Numbered from the stretch's first letter, positions 1 through 6,056 are shown. The stretch is DNA of 21,791 bases from an uncultured Marvinbryantia sp. (GCA_934373455.1 CAKRON010000037.1:1-21791), one strand, 5' to 3'. Numbers and translations are program-made. Notes: a model not told the origin generated them from the letters alone.

Positions 1-2
1 CA

Positions 3-194
3 GATGAAATACAGGTACAGAATATAGTAGACAGATTAAGAGAAAAAATGAAGCAGACCTACGTAAAAGGAATTCCACTTAGCATTTCTTTTGGAGTCTG
101 TACCATGAAAGACATGTTAACAGCTATAGAAAATGCAATTTACATTGCAGATAAACGGATGTATAGAGAAAAAGAAGAAAAAAAGCGTGTTTAA
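3..194 (+). CDS. C-terminal end of a GGDEF-domain (diguanylate cyclase-like) protein, partial
   Basis: The reading frame enters from the left edge of the window and stops at 192-194, giving the last 63 residues. The tail matches the end of a GGDEF domain: ISFGVC, then a helix ending ADKRMYREKEE, which corresponds to the usual S.GvA.....ADkAmYrAK. Such domains make cyclic di-GMP from two GTP. The GG(D/E)EF active-site loop lies outside the window, so activity and upstream sensor domains cannot be judged. The stop is only a few bases before the left end of the mobile DNA, and the terminator-like hairpin at 224-261 now lies just behind it. The C-terminus looks complete. Confidence 0.75.
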   Translation, partial: DEIQVQNIVDRLREKMKQTYVKGIPLSISFGVCTMKDMLTAIENAIYIADKRMYREKEEKKRV

Positions 195-201
195 AATAGT
201 A

Positions 202-280
202 AAAAATATGCTTTAAATATGCATAAGAGGGTGCCTGATCGGTGGCTCTCTTATTGTTTTTATGCCAAATGATTTTGAAT
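202..280 (+). repeat. Element left-end repeat, copy 1
   Basis: This is a direct repeat of 957-1045. The two copies differ at 223, 232 and 233, and this copy lacks 11 bp (AATTTTATGCC) present in the other, so it has one TGCCAA motif (263-268) rather than two. Similarity stops sharply after GATTTTGAAT. It includes the hairpin at 224-253. I interpret it as the left end of relic element E1. Confidence 0.8.
224..261 (+). terminator. Terminator-like hairpin in the element left end (copy 1)
   Basis: TAAGAG pairs with CTCTTA and the inner bases around TGATC also pair (224-253). A T-rich run, TTGTTTTT, follows. It lies 30 bp after the GGDEF stop codon, so it probably terminates that gene and shields the element from read-through. 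The same hairpin occurs in the second copy at 979-1015. Confidence 0.55.
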
Positions 281-341
281 GTATCACAAATGTGTCGTAT
301 GATTTGAGATTGACAATCATATAATAATAGAGCAAAATAAT

Positions 342-371
342 TGTACAAGAAACAGAACAAGATATTGTACA
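342..371. promoter_or_regulatory. Paired TGTACA operators upstream of yefM
   Basis: Two copies of ATTGTACAA (340-348 and 364-372) contain the palindrome TGTACA at 342-347 and 366-371, centred exactly 24 bp apart. TGTACA is the known core of YefM-YoeB operator palindromes. The sites sit just upstream of the yefM start and downstream of an AT-rich TATAAT (320-325). This fits autorepression by YefM. The promoter -35 is not clear. Confidence 0.6.
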
Positions 372-393
372 AAAATGAAGGGCAGGTGAAATT

Positions 394-645
394 ATGTTGG
401 CAGTAAATTATTCTACAATCAGAAATAATTTGAAAGATTATTGTGATCAGGCAACAGATAATCATGAGACTGTTATTGTGACCCGTAAAGGCGAAAAGAA
501 TGTTGTGATCATGAGCCTTGAGAAATATAATCAGCTAGAAAAGGCTGCTCGAAACGCAGAGTATCTTGCCATGATAGACAGAGGAATTGCTCAGTTATCA
601 GCAGGTAATGGACGGGAACACGAACTAATTGAGGTGGATGAATGA
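394..645 (+). CDS. yefM: YefM/Phd-family antitoxin
   Basis: This 83-residue protein has the standard Phd/YefM layout: an N-terminal DNA-binding half (NYSTIRNNLKDYCDQ, then VIVTRKGEKNVVIMSLEKYNQLE) and a C-terminal toxin-binding tail. The family represses its own operon and neutralises the RNase YoeB. The start at 394 follows GGGCAGGTG with good spacing. The stop overlaps the toxin start (ATGA, 642-645), the usual coupling in these operons. TGTACA operators lie upstream. The antitoxin frame is intact although its toxin partner is broken, so it may persist as an orphan repressor or anti-addiction gene. The family call is firm from the sequence; present function is inference. Confidence 0.9.
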   Translation: MLAVNYSTIRNNLKDYCDQATDNHETVIVTRKGEKNVVIMSLEKYNQLEKAARNAEYLAMIDRGIAQLSAGNGREHELIEVDE

Positions 646-880
646 AAAAGTTATGGGCTGACAGAGCATGGGATGATTATCTTTACTGGCAGACACAAGA
701 TAAAAGACTTTGAAACGGATTAACGAACTTATTAAGTCTATCGAGAGAGAGGGACCGTCTCAGGGAATCGGAAAACCGGAGCCATTGAAACATAGAAAAG
801 CCTGGAGCAGGCGGATTGATGATGTCCGGGCGAAAATAGACGGAAAACAAAAAATAAAAAAGGAAGCAGAAACCCTTTAA
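642..880 (+). pseudogene. yoeB: yoeB toxin gene, frameshifted and 3'-truncated, fused to an integrase gene end
   Basis: The frame starts MKKLWADRAWDDYLYWQ, a clear YoeB N-terminus, but hits TGA at 711-713. One base is missing from the A-run near 702-706. Restoring it gives KRINELIKSIEREG, GKPEPLKH and AWSRRID, all typical YoeB. After SRRIDD the frame leaves the family: VRAK follows, encoded by DNA identical to the 3' end of the integrase gene (818-836 equals 9471-9489), then the element's right end to TAA at 878-880. The YoeB C-terminus with its catalytic Arg, His and Tyr is therefore missing. The toxin is inactive by two independent lesions. The short GATGATG stretch shared by both parents marks the junction. 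Confidence 0.85.
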
Positions 881-950
881 AATCAAGGAAAATTACACTT
901 GATGAAAAAGGATGAATCTACTTCCTTTGCAAGGGGAGGATAAGTATTAA
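855..950 (+). repeat. Element right-end repeat, copy 1 (E1/E2 junction)
   Basis: These 96 bp match 9614-9709 with one substitution (A920 versus G9679). Weaker similarity continues leftwards to 831/9590. An inverted pair, AGGAAGCAGA with TCTRCTTCCT, spans 861-926. The stretch ends at a few non-matching bases (951-956) before the second left-end repeat starts at 957. I read it as the right end of relic E1 abutting the left end of E2. Confidence 0.8.
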
Positions 951-956
951 TACTTG

Positions 957-1045
957 AAAAATATGCTTTAAATATGCGTAAGAGGGCACCTGATCGGTGG
1001 CTCTCTTATTGTTTTTATGCCAATTTTATGCCAAATGATTTTGAA
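957..1045 (+). repeat. Element left-end repeat, copy 2, with terminator hairpin
   Basis: It matches 202-280 apart from three substitutions and an extra 11 bp that duplicates the TATGCC unit. A TAAGAG/CTCTTA hairpin at 979-1008 followed by TTGTTTTT would stop transcription entering or leaving the element. It marks the left end of E2. Confidence 0.8.
1018..1034 (+). repeat. Left arm-type integrase site candidates (TGCCAA x2)
   Basis: TGCCAA occurs at 1018-1023 and 1029-1034, 11 bp apart and in the same orientation as three copies at 9546-9574 near the other end. Tn916-type integrases bind short direct repeats near both ends with an N-terminal domain, which this integrase has. The role is inferred from position and repetition. 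Confidence 0.5.
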
Positions 1046-1129
1046 TATACAAAATAATGTGAGGAAAACCATTGGTGCATTGGAGGTAGTTGAGTAATAC
1101 AGATATTTTATCAATCTGCTATGCGTATA

Positions 1130-1138
1130 TGATATAAT
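1130..1138 (+). promoter_or_regulatory. Extended -10 promoter for the HicB-like/YunG-like pair
   Basis: TGATATAAT (TG at 1130-1131, TATAAT at 1133-1138) is a perfect extended -10, 35 bp before the start at 1173. No good -35 is present 17 bp upstream, which is acceptable for extended -10 promoters. Confidence 0.5.
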
Positions 1139-1172
1139 ACGTGTAAAAGGATGTAATAATGCGGAGGGGAGA

Positions 1173-1514
1173 ATGAGTATGTTATCTATGTATCCGGCTT
1201 GCTTTTACAAAGAGGGAAACGGATATTCCGTTATATTTCCAGATTTAGATTATTTGTCAACCTGCGGTGAAAATTTGGAAGATGCAATGAGCATGGCAAT
1301 TGACTGTCTTGCTGGTCGTTTGCTCTGGCTGAAAGAGGATAAGGAACCAGTACCTGTACCATCAGCTTTGAAAGCTGTAGATCCGGCAGCAGTAGCAAAA
1401 GAACTGGAATTTGAACCGGGTGAATGCTTTGTCAATATCGTGACAGTAGATGCTGAAGAATATGCCAAAAAGCATTTTGATAAGGCTGTGAAAAAGCAAT
1501 TGAATTTAGGATAA
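1173..1514 (+). CDS. HicB-like antitoxin-family protein
   Basis: This 113-residue protein has the HicB RNase-H-like fold signature near its N-terminus: PACFYKEGNGYSVIFPDL (residues 8-25), then a helix NLEDAMSMAIDCLAGRL. HicB proteins neutralise the HicA mRNA interferase and repress their own operon. The C-terminus is short (EYAKKHFDKAVKKQLNL) and only partly resembles a DNA-binding domain. The start follows GGAGGGGAG. No hicA-like gene is next to it. The partner 20 bp downstream is a YunG-like protein instead. The HicB fold is confident; an antitoxin role here is inference. Confidence 0.75.
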   Translation: MSMLSMYPACFYKEGNGYSVIFPDLDYLSTCGENLEDAMSMAIDCLAGRLLWLKEDKEPVPVPSALKAVDPAAVAKELEFEPGECFVNIVTVDAEEYAKKHFDKAVKKQLNLG

Positions 1515-1534
1515 AGAATAATTGGGGTGGCAAG

Positions 1535-2047
1535 ATGAGTAGAGCAGTTGAAATAGCACTGGAACGGTTGAACCGTGTAATTCCTGCCGGTAAGGATGGA
1601 ATGTATTATCAAGGGCAGGAGCTTGGAAATGTGACATGTAAAGAAATAGCTGTATTCCAGGGCATTGATACGTTACACAAGTTATACGCTGTTTTACGTC
1701 AATCATGGAAAGCAGAGACAGCATATAAATCATGTCAGAATGAATGGATAGCATCAGATCCATCTTATGGTCAGTGTGCAATCACGGCAATGCTGGTTCA
1801 TGATATGTTTGGCGGAAGCATATACAGAATCAGAGTAGACGGAGGGGGTACTCATTACTTTAATAAAATTGATGGTCATTATATAGATCTGACACGTGAG
1901 CAGTTTGATTTATACGATATTCCGGTAAAATATGAACCAAATGAAGAAATGAAGCGGGAGTATTGTGGAAAGAATCAAGATACTAAAGCCAGGTATCATC
2001 AATTACAAAGAAATATAATTGCCTATTTACGAGAAAATAATAACTGA
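1535..2047 (+). CDS. YunG-like papain/transglutaminase-fold protein
   Basis: This 170-residue protein resembles the small family of Bacillus subtilis YunG. It has WIASDPSYGQCAITAMLVHD with C81, then GGGTHYFN with H107, and IDGHYIDLT with D118. Cys, His and Asp in this order is the catalytic arrangement of papain/transglutaminase-fold enzymes, so a peptidase, amidase or transferase activity is plausible. No biochemical function is established as far as I know. It lies 20 bp after the HicB-like gene with a weak GGGGTGG site, so the two are probably co-transcribed, and a terminator follows directly. It may be the effector of a toxin-antitoxin-like pair; that is inference from gene order. Confidence 0.65.
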   Translation: MSRAVEIALERLNRVIPAGKDGMYYQGQELGNVTCKEIAVFQGIDTLHKLYAVLRQSWKAETAYKSCQNEWIASDPSYGQCAITAMLVHDMFGGSIYRIRVDGGGTHYFNKIDGHYIDLTREQFDLYDIPVKYEPNEEMKREYCGKNQDTKARYHQLQRNIIAYLRENNN

Positions 2048-2057
2048 ATGTGTGATA

Positions 2058-2085
2058 AAAACGGTCGGAGTGTTCCGGCCGTTTT
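2058..2085 (+). terminator. Terminator after the HicB-like/YunG-like pair
   Basis: AAAACGGTCGGA (2058-2069) pairs with TCCGGCCGTTTT (2074-2085), with one G-U pair, around a 4-nt loop. The A/T-rich flanks make it work as an intrinsic terminator. From here to about 2290 the DNA is AT-rich and I see no gene or other feature in it. Confidence 0.7.
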
Positions 2086-2290
2086 ACAATATAAAAAATA
2101 CATTAGTTTTTTTCTGGATTTTGATACATGGTATACTTTTAGGGACTATACGTTATCTATGTTTATCTGATGTTATTATTTATCATTTCAAAAGCCGGGA
2201 AGCCCTGATTTTACTGGATAAATTTATAAAAAGCATTTTATGATTATTTATCATGCATCACTGTTTGTTTATAGAGTAAAAATCATTTTA

Positions 2291-2321
2291 TGGGGTAAAG
2301 ATTGGGGTAAAATATGGGGTA
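2291..2321 (+). repeat. Three TGGGGTA direct repeats with exact 12-bp period
   Basis: TGGGGTA occurs at 2291-2297, 2303-2309 and 2315-2321. Each repeat is followed by an AT-rich spacer (AAGAT, AAATA). The period of 12 bp puts all copies near one face of the helix. They lie at the end of a gene-free stretch (2048-2356) and just outside the terminator of the repressor gene. They could bind the replication initiator, the repressor, or an integrase from another element. Confidence 0.7.
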
Positions 2322-2333
2322 CAGAAAGTCACG

Positions 2334-2377
2334 AAAAAAGCAAAGCACTCAACGCCTTAATTGGTATTGGGTGCTTT
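2334..2377 (-). terminator. Terminator overlapping the end of the repressor gene
   Basis: On the minus strand AAAGCACCCAA (2377-2367) pairs with TTGAGTGCTTT (2352-2342), with one G-U pair. A T-run (2339-2334) follows. The upstream arm of the stem lies inside the last codons of the gene. Confidence 0.7.
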
Positions 2378-2959
2378 TTCAATTGTTTTTTTATAAATGG
2401 ATTTTATGCAGGAAGATAATCCCTCGCTTGCGGTAAAAAGAGCTAATCGAAAATTTTTTAAGGCTTTTGTTTTTTCACTACTTGGAAGAGATGAATCTTC
2501 ATATCTATGTCGATAAACGCAGTAATCAGCAATTGGAAGTAAAACATCATGCGAGAACCACATACCCTCTTCTAGTAAATTGTTAATGGCATGCGTACAA
2601 TTACGAGCCCATGAATATTCTTGGCCTTTAAGGGAACCAACCTTATTCCATTGTTTTAAAATTTCAATACTTTTTTCTGAAAGACCTGTTATCTGATGAA
2701 TGTCAGTGGAACTTTTGGTTTTGCAGTCATGTTCACAGAGTAGATATCCTAATTCACAGTTAAAAGGTTCACATAATGTACATAGAACATCTAAAGGAGG
2801 CATTTCTTCACCCTTTTCCCATTTTGAGATAGTTTGCCTTTTGAAACTTCGATAGTTATTTTGTTGAATATATTCAACTAAGGCATCTTGACTTTTAAAA
2901 CCAGCTTTTTTTCGTTCCTCTTTTAGACGATTCCCAATTTTGATTTTATCGTACCTCAT
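2357..2959 (-). CDS. XRE-family transcriptional regulator (element repressor candidate)
   Basis: An XRE helix-turn-helix occupies about residues 7-75 (IGNRLKEERKKAGF, then RQTISKWEKGEEMPPLDVLCTLCEPF and ELGYLL), typical of lambda-repressor-like regulators. The remaining 120 residues are helical and match no domain I recognise. I chose the ATG at 2959 (200 residues) over an upstream ATG at 3061 because the longer version would run through the promoter and operator region. A GGAGGA site lies 12 bp upstream, and a TTG closer to it is an alternative start. It diverges from the excisionase-like and replication operon, the usual position of an element's lysogeny or quiescence repressor. Confidence 0.8.
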   Translation of the reverse strand: MRYDKIKIGNRLKEERKKAGFKSQDALVEYIQQNNYRSFKRQTISKWEKGEEMPPLDVLCTLCEPFNCELGYLLCEHDCKTKSSTDIHQITGLSEKSIEILKQWNKVGSLKGQEYSWARNCTHAINNLLEEGMWFSHDVLLPIADYCVYRHRYEDSSLPSSEKTKALKNFRLALFTASEGLSSCIKSIYKKTIEKAPNTN

Positions 2960-3087
2960 TTTTAACAAAAATCCTCCGATAAATAAAATATGTAAAAAAT
3001 ATGTATCCAGACAGATACATTTTATCGCATTATAATGTGAATGTAAATAATCAATAGTCAATCAGACAGAATGAATGAGGTGAAAAA
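2960..3087. promoter_or_regulatory. Divergent control region: operator and rightward promoter
   Basis: A perfect inverted repeat ATGTATC-6-GATACAT (3001-3007 and 3014-3020) lies between the XRE gene and the rightward operon. A rightward -10, TATAAT at 3031-3036, has CAGACA at 3008-3013 as a weak -35 with 17-bp spacing, so the palindrome overlaps the -35. That geometry predicts repression of the excision and replication genes by the XRE protein. Binding is inferred. Confidence 0.6.
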
Positions 3088-3285
3088 ATGAAGAAAACAA
3101 GAACGACAGACATTTCTTTTGAAGATTTAACAGTTGATACCGCTGGATTGCAGGCACTGACAAACGCAGGAATCAAGACAGCTACAGAGATAGGAATGGC
3201 CGCTGGAGCGAAAATTTATGTAGGACGACGGGTACTCTGGAATGTTGCAAAGATCCGAAAATATTTGGACGAGATTTCGAAATGA
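3088..3285 (+). CDS. Small excisionase-like HTH protein
   Basis: This 65-residue protein ends KIYVGRRVLWNVAKIRKYLDEI, resembling the HTH_17/excisionase pattern in which a wing residue set (GRRVL) precedes a helix. It is first in the rightward operon, directly opposite the repressor, where excision or early regulatory genes usually lie. The start follows GAGGTG. It could also be an early-gene regulator rather than a true excisionase, since the integrase is 5 kb away. Confidence 0.6.
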   Translation: MKKTRTTDISFEDLTVDTAGLQALTNAGIKTATEIGMAAGAKIYVGRRVLWNVAKIRKYLDEISK

Positions 3286-3295
3286 GGTGATGAAC

Positions 3296-3625
3296 ATGAT
3301 CGCTGAATTTTTGAAAACCGGAAAAGATAATGCCGTCCCGTCAAAGGTACTTGCGAAAAAGGTGGGATGCGGAAGCGTCCGAGATCTTCGGGATCTTGTG
3401 GCCAAAGAGCGGCAGCAGGGGGCAGTGATTCTCTCCACGTCCCGCAACGGCGGGGGTTATTACCTGCCGGCGAATGCAGAGGAGGTGCAGGAATTCATTC
3501 GTACTCTGGATGCCCGGGCAAGACATACTTTTTTGGCGCTGAGATCAGCCCGGAAATATTTGAGAGAATTGGAGGAGCAGGGATGCCAACGAAAGGGGGA
3601 TATGGGAGAGTGTATCAAGATGTGA
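3296..3625 (+). CDS. Small winged-helix-like DNA-binding protein of the replication operon
   Basis: This 109-residue protein contains a probable HTH or winged-helix: VPSKVLAKKVGCGSVRDLRDL, then a hairpin-like GAVILSTSRNGGGYYLP, followed by a helical C-terminus (EEVQEFIRTLDARARHTFLAL). I chose ATG 3296 because GAGGTG (3284-3289) is well spaced for it but abuts the earlier ATG at 3290. It overlaps the next gene by 43 bp, so the two are translationally linked. Probably a replication-initiation accessory or regulator; exact function unknown. Confidence 0.65.
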   Translation: MIAEFLKTGKDNAVPSKVLAKKVGCGSVRDLRDLVAKERQQGAVILSTSRNGGGYYLPANAEEVQEFIRTLDARARHTFLALRSARKYLRELEEQGCQRKGDMGECIKM

Positions 3626-4350
3626 CAAGAAATCCCAATATTTCAGCCGCTGCTAAAGGGTTGTATGCGTATCTTTCAGCGTTTTGCGGGGTGAGTGATG
3701 AATGCTATCCGAGTGTAGAAACAATCACGCAAGAGATGAACATTACCAAAGATACTTTTTACCGTCATATTGGAGCGCTTGTGGCAGCAGGCGTTGTAGT
3801 GAAGCAGCAGCAGAAGGAAAAAGGAAAGTTTGCTCGAACTTTGTATAGGCTGACGCATGAAGTTACAATTTCCGAAAAAAGCGATTTTCCGATTCCTAAT
3901 TTTTCGGAGTCGAATTGCTCGGAGTCGACTGCTTCGGAAACTATAAGTAACAACTCTAAAAAAGAACAGAATAAAAAAGTAACAGATACAGAGGTATCTG
4001 CACAGCAGATTGTAGATCTGTATCATGAGATCTGCAAATCATATCCAAAGGTGAGATCATTGTCTGAGACAAGGAAGAAAGCGATCAAGGCAAGACTGCG
4101 AAAATACAGCTTGGATGATTTCAGAGAATTGTTCGAAAAAGCAGAAGCTAGTGATTTCTTGAAAGGCAGTAATAGTCGGAACTGGTCAGCAACATTTGAC
4201 TGGCTGATTAATGAACAGAACATGACGAAGGCCTTAGAAGGAAATTATCAAAACAGACAGGAGGAGAACGTTCATGGAACAGGTGACAATCAAAATCGGG
4301 GATCAGCTTCAGATCAATACAGAAAACTGCTCGAAAGTCGGGACTGTTAA
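3583..4350 (+). CDS. Helix-turn-helix/DnaD-like replication initiation protein
   Basis: This 255-residue protein has an N-terminal winged-helix (about residues 10-90: NPNISAAAKGLYAYLSAF, then CYPSVETITQEMNITKDTFYRHIGALVAAGVV). A polar Ser/Asn/Lys-rich linker (about 105-140) is followed by a helical C-terminal half ending near NWSATFDWLINEQNMTKALEG, which recalls the DnaD/DnaB-like loader motif region. Such proteins start replication of phages and mobile elements and pass helicase-loader recruitment to the next gene. ATG 3583 is chosen because GGAGGAGCAGG lies just upstream; upstream sequence in this frame is out-of-frame shadow of the preceding gene. It overlaps the ATPase gene by 77 bp. Confidence 0.75.
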   Translation: MPTKGGYGRVYQDVTRNPNISAAAKGLYAYLSAFCGVSDECYPSVETITQEMNITKDTFYRHIGALVAAGVVVKQQQKEKGKFARTLYRLTHEVTISEKSDFPIPNFSESNCSESTASETISNNSKKEQNKKVTDTEVSAQQIVDLYHEICKSYPKVRSLSETRKKAIKARLRKYSLDDFRELFEKAEASDFLKGSNSRNWSATFDWLINEQNMTKALEGNYQNRQEENVHGTGDNQNRGSASDQYRKLLESRDC

Positions 4351-5080
4351 ATCTGTTTGCGGAGTTCAAACAGATACACATAAAGGCGCACTGGTTCAGT
4401 TTGACATTAGCGGTTATCTGACGGCGGATTGTTTTTATCCGCTGGGAACATTGACAGGAGAGCGAATGGATGAACGAAAAAGACGAAGCTGCATGCCAAC
4501 AGAGTATGTATATAAGCAAGCGGGGAGTATTAACTGGGAATTGTATGGCGAAGATTGTACTATTCAAAAGAGTATAGCCAACGCATTTGTCGGAAAGTTT
4601 GATGAGTTTCGAAAACAGGGTAGGGGGCTGTATATTTCATCAGAGACGAAAGGATCAGGGAAAACATTGCTTGCCTGTGCCCTGGCAAATGAGATCCTTA
4701 AAAAGCGGGACATCTCTGTAAAATTTGTGACAGTTCCTGATTACATAACCCTTGTTTCACAGAGAGATGAAATGAGGGTTCAGAGAGAGAATATAAAAAA
4801 CGCAGATTTGCTTATCCTTGATGATGTTGGGGCGCAACTAGAAAATAAGGACTGGATCAACACGGCACTGTTTCAACTGATCAACCGGAGATGTACAAGC
4901 CTGCTGCCAACTATTTTCACCAGCAATTTTACAATGGAGCAGTTACGAATGGACGAACGAATCAAGGACAGGATTCATGCAATGTCTGTTCCGGTGTTTA
5001 TGCCAGAAAAGAATATCCGGTGGCAGCAGACTGAAAAGATGAATAGAGCGTTTCTGCAATCTGTTTTGGACAAAAACTAA
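4274..5080 (+). CDS. DnaC/IstB-like AAA+ ATPase, helicase-loader candidate
   Basis: This 268-residue protein has an AAA+ core of DnaC type: a P-loop SETKGSGKT (residues 123-131), Walker B LLILDD (179-184), sensor-1-like TSN (216-218) and Arg-rich DERIKDR (227-233). DnaC-type proteins load the replicative helicase at origins. The P-loop has Ser/Glu where the family usually has the first Gly, but GSGKT is intact. About 75 residues before the ATPase core look like a separate small beta-rich domain I do not recognise. The start follows GGAGGAGAACGTTC. With the preceding initiator it forms a replication module, suggesting the element replicates after excision. Confidence 0.85.
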   Translation: MEQVTIKIGDQLQINTENCSKVGTVKSVCGVQTDTHKGALVQFDISGYLTADCFYPLGTLTGERMDERKRRSCMPTEYVYKQAGSINWELYGEDCTIQKSIANAFVGKFDEFRKQGRGLYISSETKGSGKTLLACALANEILKKRDISVKFVTVPDYITLVSQRDEMRVQRENIKNADLLILDDVGAQLENKDWINTALFQLINRRCTSLLPTIFTSNFTMEQLRMDERIKDRIHAMSVPVFMPEKNIRWQQTEKMNRAFLQSVLDKN

Positions 5081-5165
5081 GGTGTTGTGGGTAGGTATGT
5101 GTCTGAAAAGCTCCCATTTTCAAGGAAAATCATAAATTTTAATAGGCAAAAAGTGAGGTCGGAAC

Positions 5166-5423
5166 ATGATAATTAAAGCAGGAAAGCGAACTGAATGTGA
5201 AACTTTATTGGCATCAATTTGTTTTGTCACAAAAAAGCAAAAGTATGAAGGTATGCTGTTAATCAGGAACCGAAAAAAATATACTGAGTCGGATATCAGA
5301 GTATATTCTAAAAACAAGGCAGCAGTCAGCAGACAGTTGAATCAGATAGCTGCTCTTTTCCCACCGGGGAAGGATGTAAAGATTTTAGATCTGGGGGTAG
5401 TGAATGATGGGGCAGTATCTTGA
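5166..5423 (+). CDS. Small hypothetical protein
   Basis: This 85-residue, Lys/Arg-rich protein has no domain I recognise. The middle (KYEGMLLIRNRKKYTESDIRVYSKNKAAVSRQL) reads as beta strands followed by a helix. The start follows GTGAGGTCGGAAC. The gene overlaps the next by 20 bp and follows the ATPase by 85 bp, so it is part of the rightward operon. Frame and ribosome site support translation; function unknown. Confidence 0.6.
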   Translation: MIIKAGKRTECETLLASICFVTKKQKYEGMLLIRNRKKYTESDIRVYSKNKAAVSRQLNQIAALFPPGKDVKILDLGVVNDGAVS

Positions 5424-5625
5424 AAAATATCAGTTGCAGCAGTTGAAAGAACGGCAGGCGGACGGAGTAAAGAAACTTAGGTGGAACTCAGCATCTGAGG
5501 TTAGAAGATCTTTAGCCAGGGTGAATAATCTGGTTCTTAATGGGAAGATCAGTGCGAAAGAAGCAAATTCCATATTCTATTCTGCTAATCTAATATTAAA
5601 GGCGCTGGAACTGGAGAAAAAATAA
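5404..5625 (+). CDS. Small helical hypothetical protein
   Basis: This 73-residue protein is predicted all-helical and basic (YLEKYQLQQLKERQADGVKK, then a second helix KISAKEANSIFYSANLILKALELE). There are two adjacent ATGs (5404 and 5407); GGGGGTAGTG supports either. It is translationally coupled to the preceding gene. No family is recognised; it could be a small DNA-binding or partner protein. Confidence 0.6.
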   Translation: MMGQYLEKYQLQQLKERQADGVKKLRWNSASEVRRSLARVNNLVLNGKISAKEANSIFYSANLILKALELEKK

Positions 5626-5723
5626 AAGCATAGGATCACTGCTGATTGCAAGGGCGTAGGCAACCGACAGTGAAGCATCTCTGTTTCTAAAATACCATAT
5701 TTTGAGAACGGAGGAAAGGCAAA

Positions 5724-6056
5724 ATGAAAACACGGCACATGGGATACATGCATTATGGAATTTCAACGGAAAGATCAGAAGAATTACAAGAACTGGCTAA
5801 GCTGAAGAAGAACCGGGAACTGGTACAGATTGCAGCGGAACAGTCACGGCCGGAATTAGCAAAATATATTGTTGAAAGCCTTGTAGACGGAATCAGTTAT
5901 GAAAGACTTTATCGCAAATATTGGTTGCCGTATACTGCGGACGATTTCTATGGATATAAGCGCAGGGCAGTCTTTATTTTTGATATGCTTTTGAAACTGC
6001 AGAAGCTGTATGAGACAGAGGAACTGCCGAAGCAGAAAGAAGAACCTGCACGCTGA
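5724..6056 (+). CDS. Hypothetical helical protein, possibly a late regulator
   Basis: This 110-residue protein has a strong GGAGGAAAGG site. The N-terminal half is charged helix (ERSEELQELAKLKKNRELVQIA). The C-terminal half (YERLYRKYWLPYTADDFYGYKRRAVFIFDML) resembles the short helical proteins found near the ends of replication modules in phages and integrative elements. I do not assign it to a family. A hairpin (TCACTG at 5636-5641 with CAGTGA at 5668-5673, plus an inner TTGC/GCAA) lies in the 98-bp gap before it and may weaken read-through from the upstream operon. Confidence 0.65.
   Translation: MKTRHMGYMHYGISTERSEELQELAKLKKNRELVQIAAEQSRPELAKYIVESLVDGISYERLYRKYWLPYTADDFYGYKRRAVFIFDMLLKLQKLYETEELPKQKEEPAR

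Larger units (their letters stand above)
201..950. mobile_element. E1: internally deleted 750-bp relic of an integrative element, keeping both ends
   Basis: Its left 79 bp (202-280) match the left end of the adjacent large element (957-1045), with three substitutions and an 11-bp gap. Its right 96 bp (855-950) match the large element's right end (9614-9709) at 95 positions. Between them lie yefM, a broken yoeB and a 19-bp exact match to the 3' end of the large element's integrase gene (818-836 versus 9471-9489). The simplest reading is a former full element that lost its interior, including nearly all of int, by a deletion joining yoeB to int. The exact crossover bases at 195-201 are inferred. 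Confidence 0.6.

Noticed and set aside
683..886. 67-codon leftward frame across the yoeB remnant
   Set aside because: Antisense shadow of the broken yoeB and the element right end; no ribosome site and no family resemblance.
2019..2243. 74-codon rightward frame
   Set aside because: It starts inside the YunG-like gene, crosses a clear terminator hairpin, lacks a ribosome site and has low-complexity, AT-driven composition.
2960..3061. 34-codon N-terminal extension of the XRE repressor
   Set aside because: It runs through the operator and promoter region and is hydrophobic and unlike XRE proteins; the start at 2959 fits the family.
3367..3582. N-terminal extension of the DnaD-like initiator
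   Set aside because: These 72 codons are an out-of-frame reading of the preceding winged-helix gene; a strong GGAGGAGCAGG site supports the start at 3583.
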